NCBI GenBank assembly: GCA_002794785.1
Contig: NBBA01000011.1
Coordinates: 372,001-436,000, forward strand
DNA: 64,000 nt
Reading direction: 5' to 3'
DNA from: Coniferiporia sulphurascens
Taxonomy: Eukaryota > Basidiomycota > Agaricomycetes > Hymenochaetales > Hymenochaetaceae
Positions within the stretch are counted from its first letter, which is position 1, and each line of letters starts with the position of its first letter. Below the pieces are notes generated by a model, which saw only the letters and a list, made by a program, of their open reading frames with translations, had not been told where the DNA came from and searched no databases. Positions 53,774 to 62,468 of this stretch are shown here, one piece after another. The translations under genes were made by a program, and so were the position numbers.

Positions 53774-55821
53774 ATTTCCTCCATCTGGTCGTCGGTAGGG
53801 TCGGCGGCGAGGGCCTCTTCGATTTGGCGGTAACGCCTCTTCTTGGGGCAGGCCGGCAGGGTGGCGGGGTGGTCGCCCTTGCAGTTGATGCAGAGGTGGG
53901 GGTGAGGGCATGTGTCACCTTCGGGCACTGCATCTGTGGCGCAGTGGGCGCATGATTTGCGGTGGTTGCGGGTCAGGTGGGCACCCGTGCAGTCAGCACA
54001 ACATGGTTGGGCTCGGCAGCCCTTGGTTCCGTGGCCGAGGCCCTGGCACCGCTCACACTGGGTGAGGGTGGGGCGGACGGGTGGGACTGAGAGGCGGAGG
54101 GCGGAGCCGAACATCCAGACACATGGCCTCTTGAGGAGGCGTTCGCAGATGGAACCATCGGGGTCGACAAAGGAGAAGGCCACTGGGCATCTGTTGAGTG
54201 TTGGTAGATGTTCCTCGGTGGCAGCGAAGTGGGGGGTGACTACAAAGTCGAGGTTGTGGAGTGCCGGGTTGTGCCGGATTTCAGCCATGAGGGCCTTCTC
54301 ATTTACAGTGTGTCCGTTCTGGCCAAACAAGAAGTCCTTGCAGGGCACCATAGAGATGCGAAGTGCGGACCAGGGGCGGACTCTGGAGGGGGTAAGCAAG
54401 AGTGCAGCTGGGATGTTAATTCCTGCTGCTATGCACTCGGTGTGCATGTGGGATGCATAGGCTGCAGAGTGGCGATCAATGATTGTTTCCATGGTCAGGT
54501 TGGCTGAGGATGGGCATGCCACGAATGTGGTCATGATGTTCCCCTTCACGTTATAGGAAGAGGACAAGACCGGGACCTGGTCTGTGGTGGGTAGGGAAGC
54601 AAAGAACTCACAGGACGTTTTGGTCAGGGCCATTGCTGACTTCTGGTTTTCGGCCTGTATGCCAACTGTAGGGGTGAGGACCAAGGTTGGGTCCTTGGCA
54701 TACATTGTGGGTGGCGGGGGCACCTTCCTCTGGCGTTTCTTCTTCTTCTGTGCCGGGTTGATGACTGCTCCGGCTGCTGGAGCCACTGGAGCCGGGTTGT
54801 TGGTTGTTGGGGGGGCCACTGCTGTGGCGACCTGCGCATAGGAGGTGGGGGCGGTCTGGGTGACAGTCTGTGGGGTGAGTTGCTGCTGTTGTTGTTGCTG
54901 CTGTTGATGGGGGGTGGGCCTAGAGCTGATGGAAGCCATCTGACGTGAAATAGAAGCTACGTCAGTTGTCAGGCGCTTGACTGCATCTGTCAGCGCCCTC
55001 ATTTCTGGGGTCACGGGGGCGGTGCCAGGGGTCCCGGTGGTGTCCAGGGCCCTTTGGGGGGGGCGAGCTGGGGCGAAGGGTTCCGGGAGGGCGATTACCG
55101 CCCCCTCCCTTGTGAAGTTGTAGGCCATCACCACATTGCGGTAGATGATGTTCTGTGGGTATGTCCTGTCTTGCTCTATGTTGGCCAGGGTCTGTTGGAT
55201 GTTCCATAGGAGGTCACCCACAAACTGTGTGGCTTTGATGTCAATTGTCTCGGTGGTGGCATCCCTGGTTTGCTGGTTGAAGTCATCCAGGGCATGGGTG
55301 AGGGAGTACATGAATCCCGCTGTGTGTGGTTCATGTTGTTGTTGGGCAGGGGGTCCCCTTGGTGTGAGGGGTGACATGACTGCCGAGGGGCATTTCTGCC
55401 CGAGGCTTGCACCTCCTGTCTGTTGCAGGGGGGTATGGGGGTCAACTGCCATTTCTGGGGCTGTCTCACCGAATTTGTTGGAGCCATGGATTGACCCTAC
55501 TGAGGCTGCTGGGGAGCCAGCTCGGGATGCCTGCCTTGATTCCATGCATGCTTGGGCGGTGAAGTCGTAGGCTGAGATCATTTGGGAGTCGTCGATTCTA
55601 GGGGAGGGTGCCAGGGTGTCCAGGGAGGAGGTTGGGACCAGGAGGGGGTTTTGCGAGTAGGGGGTGGGGGTTGTCTCACGCTGAGCGGAGGCGGCGGCTT
55701 CAGCAGCCATGTTGGCGGCTGCTTCGGCGGCTCGGGTGGCGGCTAGGCTAGCCACCGAGGTTGAGGGGACGAGGGTTCGGGTACGACGAAGGGCGTTCCA
55801 GTAATCACTGTGGGTCGACAT
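53770..55821 (-). CDS. Copy M ORF1: gag-like zinc-knuckle protein (683 aa), intact
   Basis: The only intact full-length ORF1 of family A here. It starts at ATG 55821, 56 nt from the element end. In order: an alanine-rich N-terminus (residues ~1-60), a variable linker, GFMYSLTHALDDFNQQT (~170), a helix-rich LTDAVKRLTTDVASISRQM (~290), a polyglutamine run (~315), basic KKKKRQRKV (~370), the core YAKDPTLVLTP and NVKGNIMTTF (~380-440), and zinc knuckles CERCQGLGHGTKGC, CADCTGAHLTRNHRKSC and CINCKGDHPATLPAC near the C-terminus. Expected role: RNA binding and particle formation. The TGA stop overlaps the ORF2 ATG. A protein could still be made if transcribed. Confidence 0.92.
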   Translation of the reverse strand: MSTHSDYWNALRRTRTLVPSTSVASLAATRAAEAAANMAAEAAASAQRETTPTPYSQNPLLVPTSSLDTLAPSPRIDDSQMISAYDFTAQACMESRQASRAGSPAASVGSIHGSNKFGETAPEMAVDPHTPLQQTGGASLGQKCPSAVMSPLTPRGPPAQQQHEPHTAGFMYSLTHALDDFNQQTRDATTETIDIKATQFVGDLLWNIQQTLANIEQDRTYPQNIIYRNVVMAYNFTREGAVIALPEPFAPARPPQRALDTTGTPGTAPVTPEMRALTDAVKRLTTDVASISRQMASISSRPTPHQQQQQQQQQLTPQTVTQTAPTSYAQVATAVAPPTTNNPAPVAPAAGAVINPAQKKKKRQRKVPPPPTMYAKDPTLVLTPTVGIQAENQKSAMALTKTSCEFFASLPTTDQVPVLSSSYNVKGNIMTTFVACPSSANLTMETIIDRHSAAYASHMHTECIAAGINIPAALLLTPSRVRPWSALRISMVPCKDFLFGQNGHTVNEKALMAEIRHNPALHNLDFVVTPHFAATEEHLPTLNRCPVAFSFVDPDGSICERLLKRPCVWMFGSALRLSVPPVRPTLTQCERCQGLGHGTKGCRAQPCCADCTGAHLTRNHRKSCAHCATDAVPEGDTCPHPHLCINCKGDHPATLPACPKKRRYRQIEEALAADPTDDQMEEI
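54880..54912 (-). repeat. CAG/CAA microsatellite encoding polyglutamine in copy M ORF1
   Basis: About eleven consecutive glutamine codons (mixed CAA and CAG on the minus strand). Absent from ORF1 of copies A, D, E and L, where this region is alanine- and threonine-rich. Confidence 0.82.
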
Positions 55822-55877
55822 GGGGGAGTTTTAGCTGCCCACACTAGCCGATGGTGGTGGTTACTGGTCAAGAAGGA

Positions 55878-56250
55878 TGTCCTCAAGAGGCCCCATGTAT
55901 GGATGTTCAGCTCCGCCCTCCGGCTCTCGGTCCCACCGGTCTGCCCCACCCTCACCCAATGTGAGCAGTGCCAGGGCCTCGGCCATGGAACAAAGGGCTG
56001 CTGCGCCCAACCATGCTGCGCTGACTGCGCAGGTGCCCACCTGACCCGCAATCACCGCAAATTGTGCGCCCACTGCGCCACTGACGCAGTGCCCGAAGGT
56101 GACACATGTCCCCACCCCCACCTCTGCAATAACTGCAAGGGCGACCACCCCGCCACCCTGCCAGCCTGCCCTAAGAAGAGGTGTTACCGTCAAATCGAAG
56201 AGGCCCTCACTGCCAACCCCGCTGACGACCAGACGGAGGAAATACGATAG
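55878..56250 (+). pseudogene. Copy H ORF1 C-terminus: zinc-knuckle region
   Basis: Starts at (L)KRPHVWMFSSALRLSVPP and carries CEQCQGLGHGTKGC, CADCAGAHLTRNHRKLC and CNNCKGDHPATLPAC. It ends TEEIR at TAG 56248-56250. The usual ATATGA junction is mutated to atacga, so the stop moved one codon downstream and the ORF2 ATG was lost. Confidence 0.85.
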
Positions 56251-59200
56251 AGAAACTCTCTGTCCTACAGTGGAATGCCACCTGCTCACTAGTGGCGATA
56301 CATTCCCTAATTCCTGTCCTTACAACTGACCCCTCACCCCTGCACCTAATTCTTATCCAGGAACCATCCTGGTATCAAATAGGCACGCAACCATCACTCA
56401 CTGACCCAACTGGCTACCCAGTCCTCAACATCCCCACCATCCCAGGCTACATACCTGTCCTACCACCAGAGGTTCGCCCTCGGGTAGTTACGTATGTGTC
56501 CTGGGCCCTCCCCCCCACCTCCTGGTCAATCCTTGGAGCCGCATCCCATGGCACCAATGTACTGACGGTGGAGGTCAGATCCCAACTCACCCTCCGGATG
56601 TGCAACTACTATGGCATGCACCCCCCGGATCGAGAGAACACCTCCCCCAGTACCCAGGTGAGTCATTCTTATTCTCACTTCCCTCGGTGCTAGCCACCAC
56701 CCTACTTGTGGCCGGTGACTTCAACTGTTGCCACCACATGTGGTCCGAATTCCCCACCCCATGACAAGATGACTTGGGGGCACAACCCCTTGATGACTTT
56801 TTCTGTGGGCATGGCCTGGCACCTGCCCACCTTCCTGACTCTGACTCCTGACCCAATGGCAATCACCATCAGTGTCCCATTGACATGATTTGGGCCCCAC
56901 CCATGGTCAACCCCGATTCGATCCTAGATTCAGCTACCTCCGACCCTTCACCACTGTCCGACCATGCCATCCTGCGGTGGTCACTGCCGTTCCGGCCCCC
57001 CCTCCCGTCCTAAAGACACGCTGGCTACTCCCAGCCGACAAGGAGGAATGGACCGACATAGCCTTCCCTCTCCTGGAAAAAGCCTTACGTCTATCGGGGC
57101 TCGACACCCATGCACTGGACACCAAAGCAAAGGCAGTACTCGACTCTATGGTCGCCGCCCTCCAGCCATTCACCTGTCTCTCCAAACCGTCAAAAACGGA
57201 GGTCCTGTGGTGGTCACCACACTGCAAGACCCTCCTCTCCGCCATTCAGATGGCCACCACCCCCCTCCAGTGATCAGCAGCTCGACGTGCCTTCAAAAGA
57301 GGCGTCAGGACAGCTAAAAAGCAATTCTACGCCAACCAGGCATCGGAAGCAGACACCTCCAACATCTGGAGCTGGGCCAAGCATGGCCTCGGCAACCGAC
57401 CCACCCCCATCCCCTCGCTCAAACGGCATGACAGCACCTTCACCCAAACAGACAATGAGAAAGGTGAGCTCTTTCACAAAACCTTCTTCATGCCCCCTCC
57501 ACCCCTGGCAGCGGCCAACACCCCGCCGCCACCACCTCAACCAGCTGCCCCGCCCATACTCCTTGTGGAGCTCACAGGGGCACTGGCCGACACATCTAAC
57601 TTGTCAGCCCCAGGCCTCTTGGGAATAGGTTACCGCCCCCTGAAGTGGGTGGTGGATGCCTACCCTGAAGAGATACTTACACTTTTCAACGACTGCCTAT
57701 GCTTGGGACACCACCCGAGTGCTGGTGGGCAGCAAAAGTGGTAATGCTCAGGAAGCCAAACAAGAAGGACCCCTTCTCGCCATGCTCGTACTGGCCCATC
57801 ACCCTCAAGGAGACCCTAGGGAAACTCCTCGAAAAGATAATCACTAACCAGCTCCAGTACCTTGCTAACATGAGGGACTGGCTGCCACCGAACCAATACG
57901 GGGGGCGCCAGGGCCATTCGGTCTACAACGCCACCCAACACCTCCTACAGATTGTGGAATGCACCCACTCAGAGGGCCGTGTGTGCTCAGTCCTAGCAGT
58001 TGACATACAGGGTTTCTTCGACTCGGTGCACCCCCAGCTCCTCCACTGACAGCTGCTGGACCTCGGTTGCACACCAGATATGGCCAACTGGTGCTTGTCC
58101 TTCATGATGGATCGGCAGGTGGCCATCGCCTTCGATGGCACCACCCTTCCTACTGCCCCCAAACCAGACTTCGGCACCCCCCAGGGATCACCAGTCTCCC
58201 CCATCTTATCAACAATATTCACAGGGGTGGTCCTATGGCACTTCCACCAAGCCAACACCTCTGCCCTGGCATATGTTGACGACCACTTACTGATTTGCAT
58301 AGGTCCCTCAGTAGCATCCAACTGCCGCACCCTAGCCCGTGCTTACCAACAACTTGACACCCTCTTCGGCACCACTGGTCTCAACATCGAAGCCACCAAG
58401 ACGGAGTGCCTCCACTTCCACCCACCTTGGCGATGCACCGGCTATGACGGCTGGGACACTGCCAGCATACAGGTAGACCCCAACACCCTGATCCGCCCCT
58501 CAATCCCCCTTCGGTGGTTGGGGATATGGTGGGACCCGGGCCTCTCCTTCAAGCCCCACATTGAGCGTATGCACTCCAAGGGGCTCTCAACACCCAGCGC
58601 AGCATCTCGGCCCTCCTCCTCCGCTGCCTCTATACCCCCTGCATCTGCTCTGTCCTTGCATGGGGAGCACCAGTCTGGTACCATGGCTGCCACCAAAAAA
58701 CCCTGGTAAACCACCTCCAGGCCGTGCAAAACATGGCCTGTTGCTGGATCCTGGGCGTCTTCAAAGGCGCCTCCCCCCACTCCACTAATTTTCTTTGCTC
58801 TGTTCCCCCTCTCTCCTTTTATTTCGAATATATAAAGACAACCCATTCTCTATGCCTTTGGTGCACCCCCCACTCTATTGGTCGAAAACTCTTTAGAAAC
58901 GTAGCTAATAGACCTTTCTCCCTTTCTTTGCAGGTCCGAACCCCCTGGGTTCAACAGGTCCCTGCATACATGCATCCCCCATAGATGGACCCTCTAGCCT
59001 TCACGCATGGCTGCATCTGCTTCACCACTCCCAATACCCCAGTTAGCGCTGACACCCAAAAATCATTCATCTTTGCAGCGCACCAACTAGGCTCCACCCC
59101 CCACATCCAAGTATTTACCGACAGCTCCCACATTGACAATAAGTCGGGCTCAGCCATCTGCGCAATGCTCAGCCACACCCGACTCCGGTCTCATAGACTA

Positions 59201-59987
59201 GAGTCCCCCACCTGTGCCACAACCACAGACGCTGAGGAGTTCTCCCTCGCTACAGCCCCAGGCTGGGTAGCACGCCGCCTCCCGGCACAGCTGTGGGTCG
59301 CATCTGACATCTTCTTTCTGTCAGATTCGCTGACCGCCCTCCACCTTTTCCGCACATGGGCAGCTGCCCCTGGTGCCCACCTCCTCCACATATGGAAAGC
59401 AGGTGTGGAGACTCTGCTGGACTTGTACCCCCAGCTCACCATCCATTTTGTATGGTGCCCCAGCCACTCGGACATCCCCGGAAATGAATGGGCTGACATG
59501 GAAGCGAAGCTGGCTACAGAGCTCCCCCCATTCGATCTTAAACCCTCCACCTCCATGCTAAAAGAAGTCGCTGTCCACACACTCATGGAGAGATGGACTT
59601 TCTCACTAGCCCACCCACTCGCCTCAACCGCCGACAAATACTTGGCAGTTCATGGCCTCCCCTCCTGCTGACCTCGAAAGCTACTTATGCATTCGGTCGA
59701 CCACCCACGCAGCGAGTTGTCTGCAGTTGTGCAGGTCCTCTGCCACGCTGGTCCCTATGGGGGTTACTGGCTGAGCTTTGACTCAGCCTACCATCGCAGG
59801 CATGGCCTGATTTCACATTGCAGGTGGCACAAACACCCCCCCTGGCCTGTGCAGTCGACTGCCCACATTCTAGGCGGCTGCAGCACCTTCCACCCATGGA
59901 TACGGTGCATGTGGCCACCTCAGGACCCCCTCCCAGTCCACCATTCAGAGTGGGCCGAGGAACACTGCCTCCCGGTTCTGTGCCGCT
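56243..59987 (+). pseudogene. Copy H ORF2 part 1: endonuclease, RT, RNase H
   Basis: The family start codon is ACG at 56243. Endonuclease: IQEPSWYQIG, TLLVAGDFNCCHHMW, then stops near 56762 and 56850. The linker and early RT continue in several frames, with a TGA near 57271 and a frameshift near 57715. RT is open 57699-58049 and 58080-58709 (GTPQGSPVSPILSTIF, YVDD at 58272-58283). A TGA at 58047-58049 replaces the CGA of LLHRQLLDL. RNase H: VFTDSSHIDNKSGSA, ATTDAEEFSL, FLSDSLTAL, HSDIPGNEWADMEAK, then TGA 59669-59671 for CGA. It is broken by copy N after RLPVLCR. Confidence 0.85.
59974..59987 (+). repeat. Target-site duplication of copy N, left
   Basis: ggttctgtgccgct is repeated perfectly at 60673-60686. 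Joining the sides restores the copy H C-terminal domain. Confidence 0.92.
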
Positions 59988-60672
59988 TTTTAAAAAAAAA
60001 TTTTAATTCTTATTATTCCTGCAGTATTACATAATTACAAGCTGCCCCCCCCGAAGGGGGGGCCCTAACTACATAACAACGGAGGCGCCTGTCATTGCGC
60101 ATTGCACAAAACTGGGCGGGGGCTCTGCTCCCCGAGGGGTGCCGATGTGTGAAGAGCCCCTATTTAGTAGAGAAAACTGAGGGACGGAGGGATACATATC
60201 GCTATGAACAAACTGGGCAGTTGAGGGCAGGTTAAAGTAGGAAGCTTAGAAGTGGAAAGCAAGGGCGAGAGCACTGGCCAAGACATATCCGTAGGAGTCC
60301 GAAAAGCAGGTGTTAATCAAGCGGAAATGGGGGGAGCATACCTGAAAGCTCCAAAAGGGCCGGGTCCGAGTCCTGGGTCCTGGGTCCGAGCATACGACAC
60401 ATGTGATCCCATAGGAGGTCCAAGTCCATATTCTCATCGGTGGGGTGCCCGTCCAGGTCCATCATGGCAAAAGATAGCTGGATGGCGCCCACAGCATGTT
60501 CAGAAAGGTGGTTAAGGTGCCCTGTCAGCTTTAGCCAACGGCACAGAACCGGGAGGCAGTTTTCATTGGCCCACTCTGAATGGTGGGTTGGGAGAGGGTC
60601 CTGAGGTGGCCACATGCATTGTATCCACGGATGGAAGGTGCTACAGCCACCGAGGATGTGGGCGGTCGACTG
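59988..60672 (-). mobile_element. Family A LINE copy N, severely 5'-truncated (685 bp)
   Basis: Minus strand: C-terminal domain of ORF2, 3' UTR, hairpin (60044-60062, gaa-type loop equal to UUCG on the element strand) and an A-rich tail. It is flanked by a perfect 14-bp duplication and nearly identical to the matching part of copy M, so it is a young insertion. Confidence 0.92.
60313..60672 (-). pseudogene. Copy N ORF2 C-terminal fragment
   Basis: Reads VDRPHILGGCSTFHPWIQCMWPPQDPLPTHHSEWANENCLPVLCRWLKLTGHLNHLSEH and ends GMLPPFPLD at the native stop (60313). No catalytic residues remain. Confidence 0.84.
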
Positions 60673-60686
60673 GGTTCTGTGCCGCT

Positions 60687-60910
60687 AGCTTAAGCTAACG
60701 GGGCACCTGAACCGCCCCTCTGACTGCGCCGTGGGCACCATCCGGCTTTCATTTGCTGCAATGGACCTTGACGGACACCCTACTGACGAGGATATGGACC
60801 TGGACCTCCTATGGGAATATATGCATTGTATGCTCGGACCCTGAACCCGGGACTCGGACCCAGCCCTTTTGGAGCTATCAGGTACGCTCCCTCCTTTTCC
60901 CTCTGATTAG
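60687..60910 (+). pseudogene. Copy H ORF2 part 2: C-terminal tail
   Basis: It continues copy H after N: (S)LKLTGHLNRPSDCAVGTIRLSFAAMDLDGHPTDEDMDLDLLWEYMHCMLGP, a TGA near 60841, then the family ending GTLPPFPSD and stop TAG 60908-60910. Confidence 0.82.
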
Positions 60911-61159
60911 TGCTCGTTTTTCAAATTCCTACGGATACATCTCGGCCGGTGCTCTTGCCCCCCCTTTCCAGTTCTAAGCTTCTTACTTAACCTGCCCTTA
61001 TCAGCATGGTTCATTCGTAGTGATATGTACCCCTCCTTCTTGCATTTCTTCTTACTAAATAGGGACTCTTCACACTTCAGCACCCCTCAGGGAGCAGAGC
61101 CCCCGCCCAGTTTTGTGTGATGCGCAATGACGGGTGCCTCTGTGGTTATGTAGTTAGGG

Positions 61160-61176
61160 CCCCCCCTTTGGGGGGG
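61160..61176 (+). other. Family A 3' UTR hairpin (copy H)
   Basis: C-run, ttt-type loop, G-run directly upstream of gcagcttgtaattatgtaatactgc and the long A tail. Confidence 0.62.
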
Positions 61177-61231
61177 CAGCTTGTAATTATGTAATACTGC
61201 AGGAATAATTTAAAAAAAAAAAAAAAAAAAA

Positions 61232-61334
61232 GGTGAGGTGGGGAGGGTTCATTAGTGAGGATTGGGATTAGGGAATGTATCACTGCAAGTGAGCGGGCAG
61301 TGTTCCACTGGAGTACATGGATTTGTGCACTCAT
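61232..61334 (-). pseudogene. Copy O ORF2: N-terminal 34 codons
   Basis: ATG 61334, MSAQIHVLQWNTARSLAVIHSLIPILTNEPSPPHL, then the A tail of copy H. It overlaps the ORF1 stop as ATGA (61331-61334). A third ORF2 N-terminal variant beside MNRDISILQWN and MIETISVLQWN. Confidence 0.84.
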
Positions 61335-62293
61335 ATGTCCTCTTCAACCTGGAGTGCGGAGTCAATGGCGCGGAAGCACTTCTTCTTTGGGCAGGTGGGA
61401 AGGGTAGTGGGGTGGTCACCCTGGCAGTTAGCACAGTGGCGGGGGTGGGGGCAGGTATCTCCTTCGACTGTGTCATTTGCACAGTATGTGCATGACTTAC
61501 GGTGGTTGGCCGTCAAGTGCTGTCCGGCACATTCGGCACAACAGGCCTGGGCTTGGCAGCCCTTCTTTCCATGACCGAGTCCTTGGCAGCACTCACACTG
61601 GGTGAGGCTGGGGTGGACCGGTGGGACCAAGAGGTGGAGGGAGGATCCGAATAGGTAAACCCTGTTCCTCTTGAGGAGGCGTGCTCGGTGTTACAATTTT
61701 CCTTTACTTTCCCCTATGCGCTGACTCATTTCCTCTTCGTCATCATCAGTCAGCGCAACTCCCCCATTTCTCTGCCTTACTCATCCTTATTCACCTTACG
61801 CCATAAGACGCCATGATGACACCTTATTGCACCATCATGACGTGCTTTGCTTACTGATAGCCCTACTTGTATTACCAAGGTATTCCTTGGGTTTCCATGA
61901 CCTTCCATAGTCTGGTAAACTACCCTACACAGGCCGCTACAGTAGTAAACACATAGAGTAGCATATAAGCATGTAACTTCAGTAGCACAAGCCCTAAGCT
62001 TGTGCTCTTTGTTCATACAAGCCCATTATCTGCTACCACCAGTCTACTGTGTGCCCTTGGCCACTAGTCGCTTTGTCGTAACCCAACTCACCTCCAAGAA
62101 GCATACCGCGTCCACATCGCCGATCAGGAAGCCCCTTCGGTGATCATCTTCGATTTACGACATCTAGGAAGCCCCATTGCCGTACCATCAGTTCCGACGA
62201 TCAGGAAGCCCCAACGTCGATCACCGCGTAACCGTTGAGCTTAACACTCAGGTCTGCCCGTCTGGGTCGATGAAGGTGAACGATACTGGGCAT
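61331..62293 (-). pseudogene. Copy O ORF1 C-terminal part, interrupted by solo LTR 3
   Basis: Coding parts are 62293-62247 (CPVSFTFIDPDGQT) and 61688-61331. The second part reads ARLLKRNRVYLFGSSLHLLVPP, then zinc knuckles CECCQGLGHGKKGC, CAECAGQHLTANHRKSC and CANCQGDHPTTLPTC, and ends VEEDI. Spliced across the LTR the frame matches copy M ORF1, with a stop in the duplicated target region. Sequence upstream of 62293 is replaced by a plus-strand LINE 3' UTR. Confidence 0.82.
61689..62246 (-). mobile_element. Solo LTR 3 (558 bp) in copy O
   Basis: Same family as LTRs 1 and 2, in opposite window orientation: tgttacaatttt at the left and gagcttaaca at the right. Flanks are ctcgg (61684-61688) and ctcag (62247-62251), a 5-bp duplication with one mismatch. 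It is very close to LTR 2 in sequence. Confidence 0.88.
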
Positions 62294-62468
62294 GCTTTTG
62301 GAGATGTCTCGGCTGGCGCTCTTGCCCTCCCTTTCCACTTCTAAGCTTCTTACTTTTACCTGCCCTCAACCACATGGTTGGTTCGTAGTGATATGTATTC
62401 CTCCTTCTCTTGTTCTTCTCACTTAATAGGGGCTCTACACACTTCGGCACCCTTTGGGGAGCAGAGCC
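62294..62468 (+). mobile_element. Family A LINE 3' UTR scrap
   Basis: Plus-strand 3' UTR sequence (ctcggctggcgctcttgccc, then taataggggctctacacac and ggggagcagagcc). It is cut by the tail of copy Q at 62469 and joined to copy O gag at about 62294. No coding sequence. Confidence 0.75.

Larger units (their letters stand above)
49461..55877 (-). mobile_element. Family A LINE copy M, full length (6417 bp)
   Basis: Complete from tccttcttgacc (55877 downwards) to a (taaaa)n tail seen as ttttattttatttta at 49461. It is the only uninterrupted full-length family A copy in the window and the best length reference. ORF1 is intact; ORF2 carries several stops. It belongs to a subfamily with a different ORF1 N-terminus (MSTHSDYWNALRRTRT). 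No duplication is found at the ends. Confidence 0.9.
55878..61231 (+). mobile_element. Family A LINE copy H (M subfamily), 5' end missing, split by copy N
   Basis: Element sequence is 55878-59987 plus 60687-61231, about 4.66 kb. The missing 5' part corresponds to about 1.74 kb of copy M. The 3' UTR has a hairpin (61160-61176) and a long A tail ending near 61231. It starts exactly at the 5' end of copy M, in opposite orientation. Confidence 0.86.
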
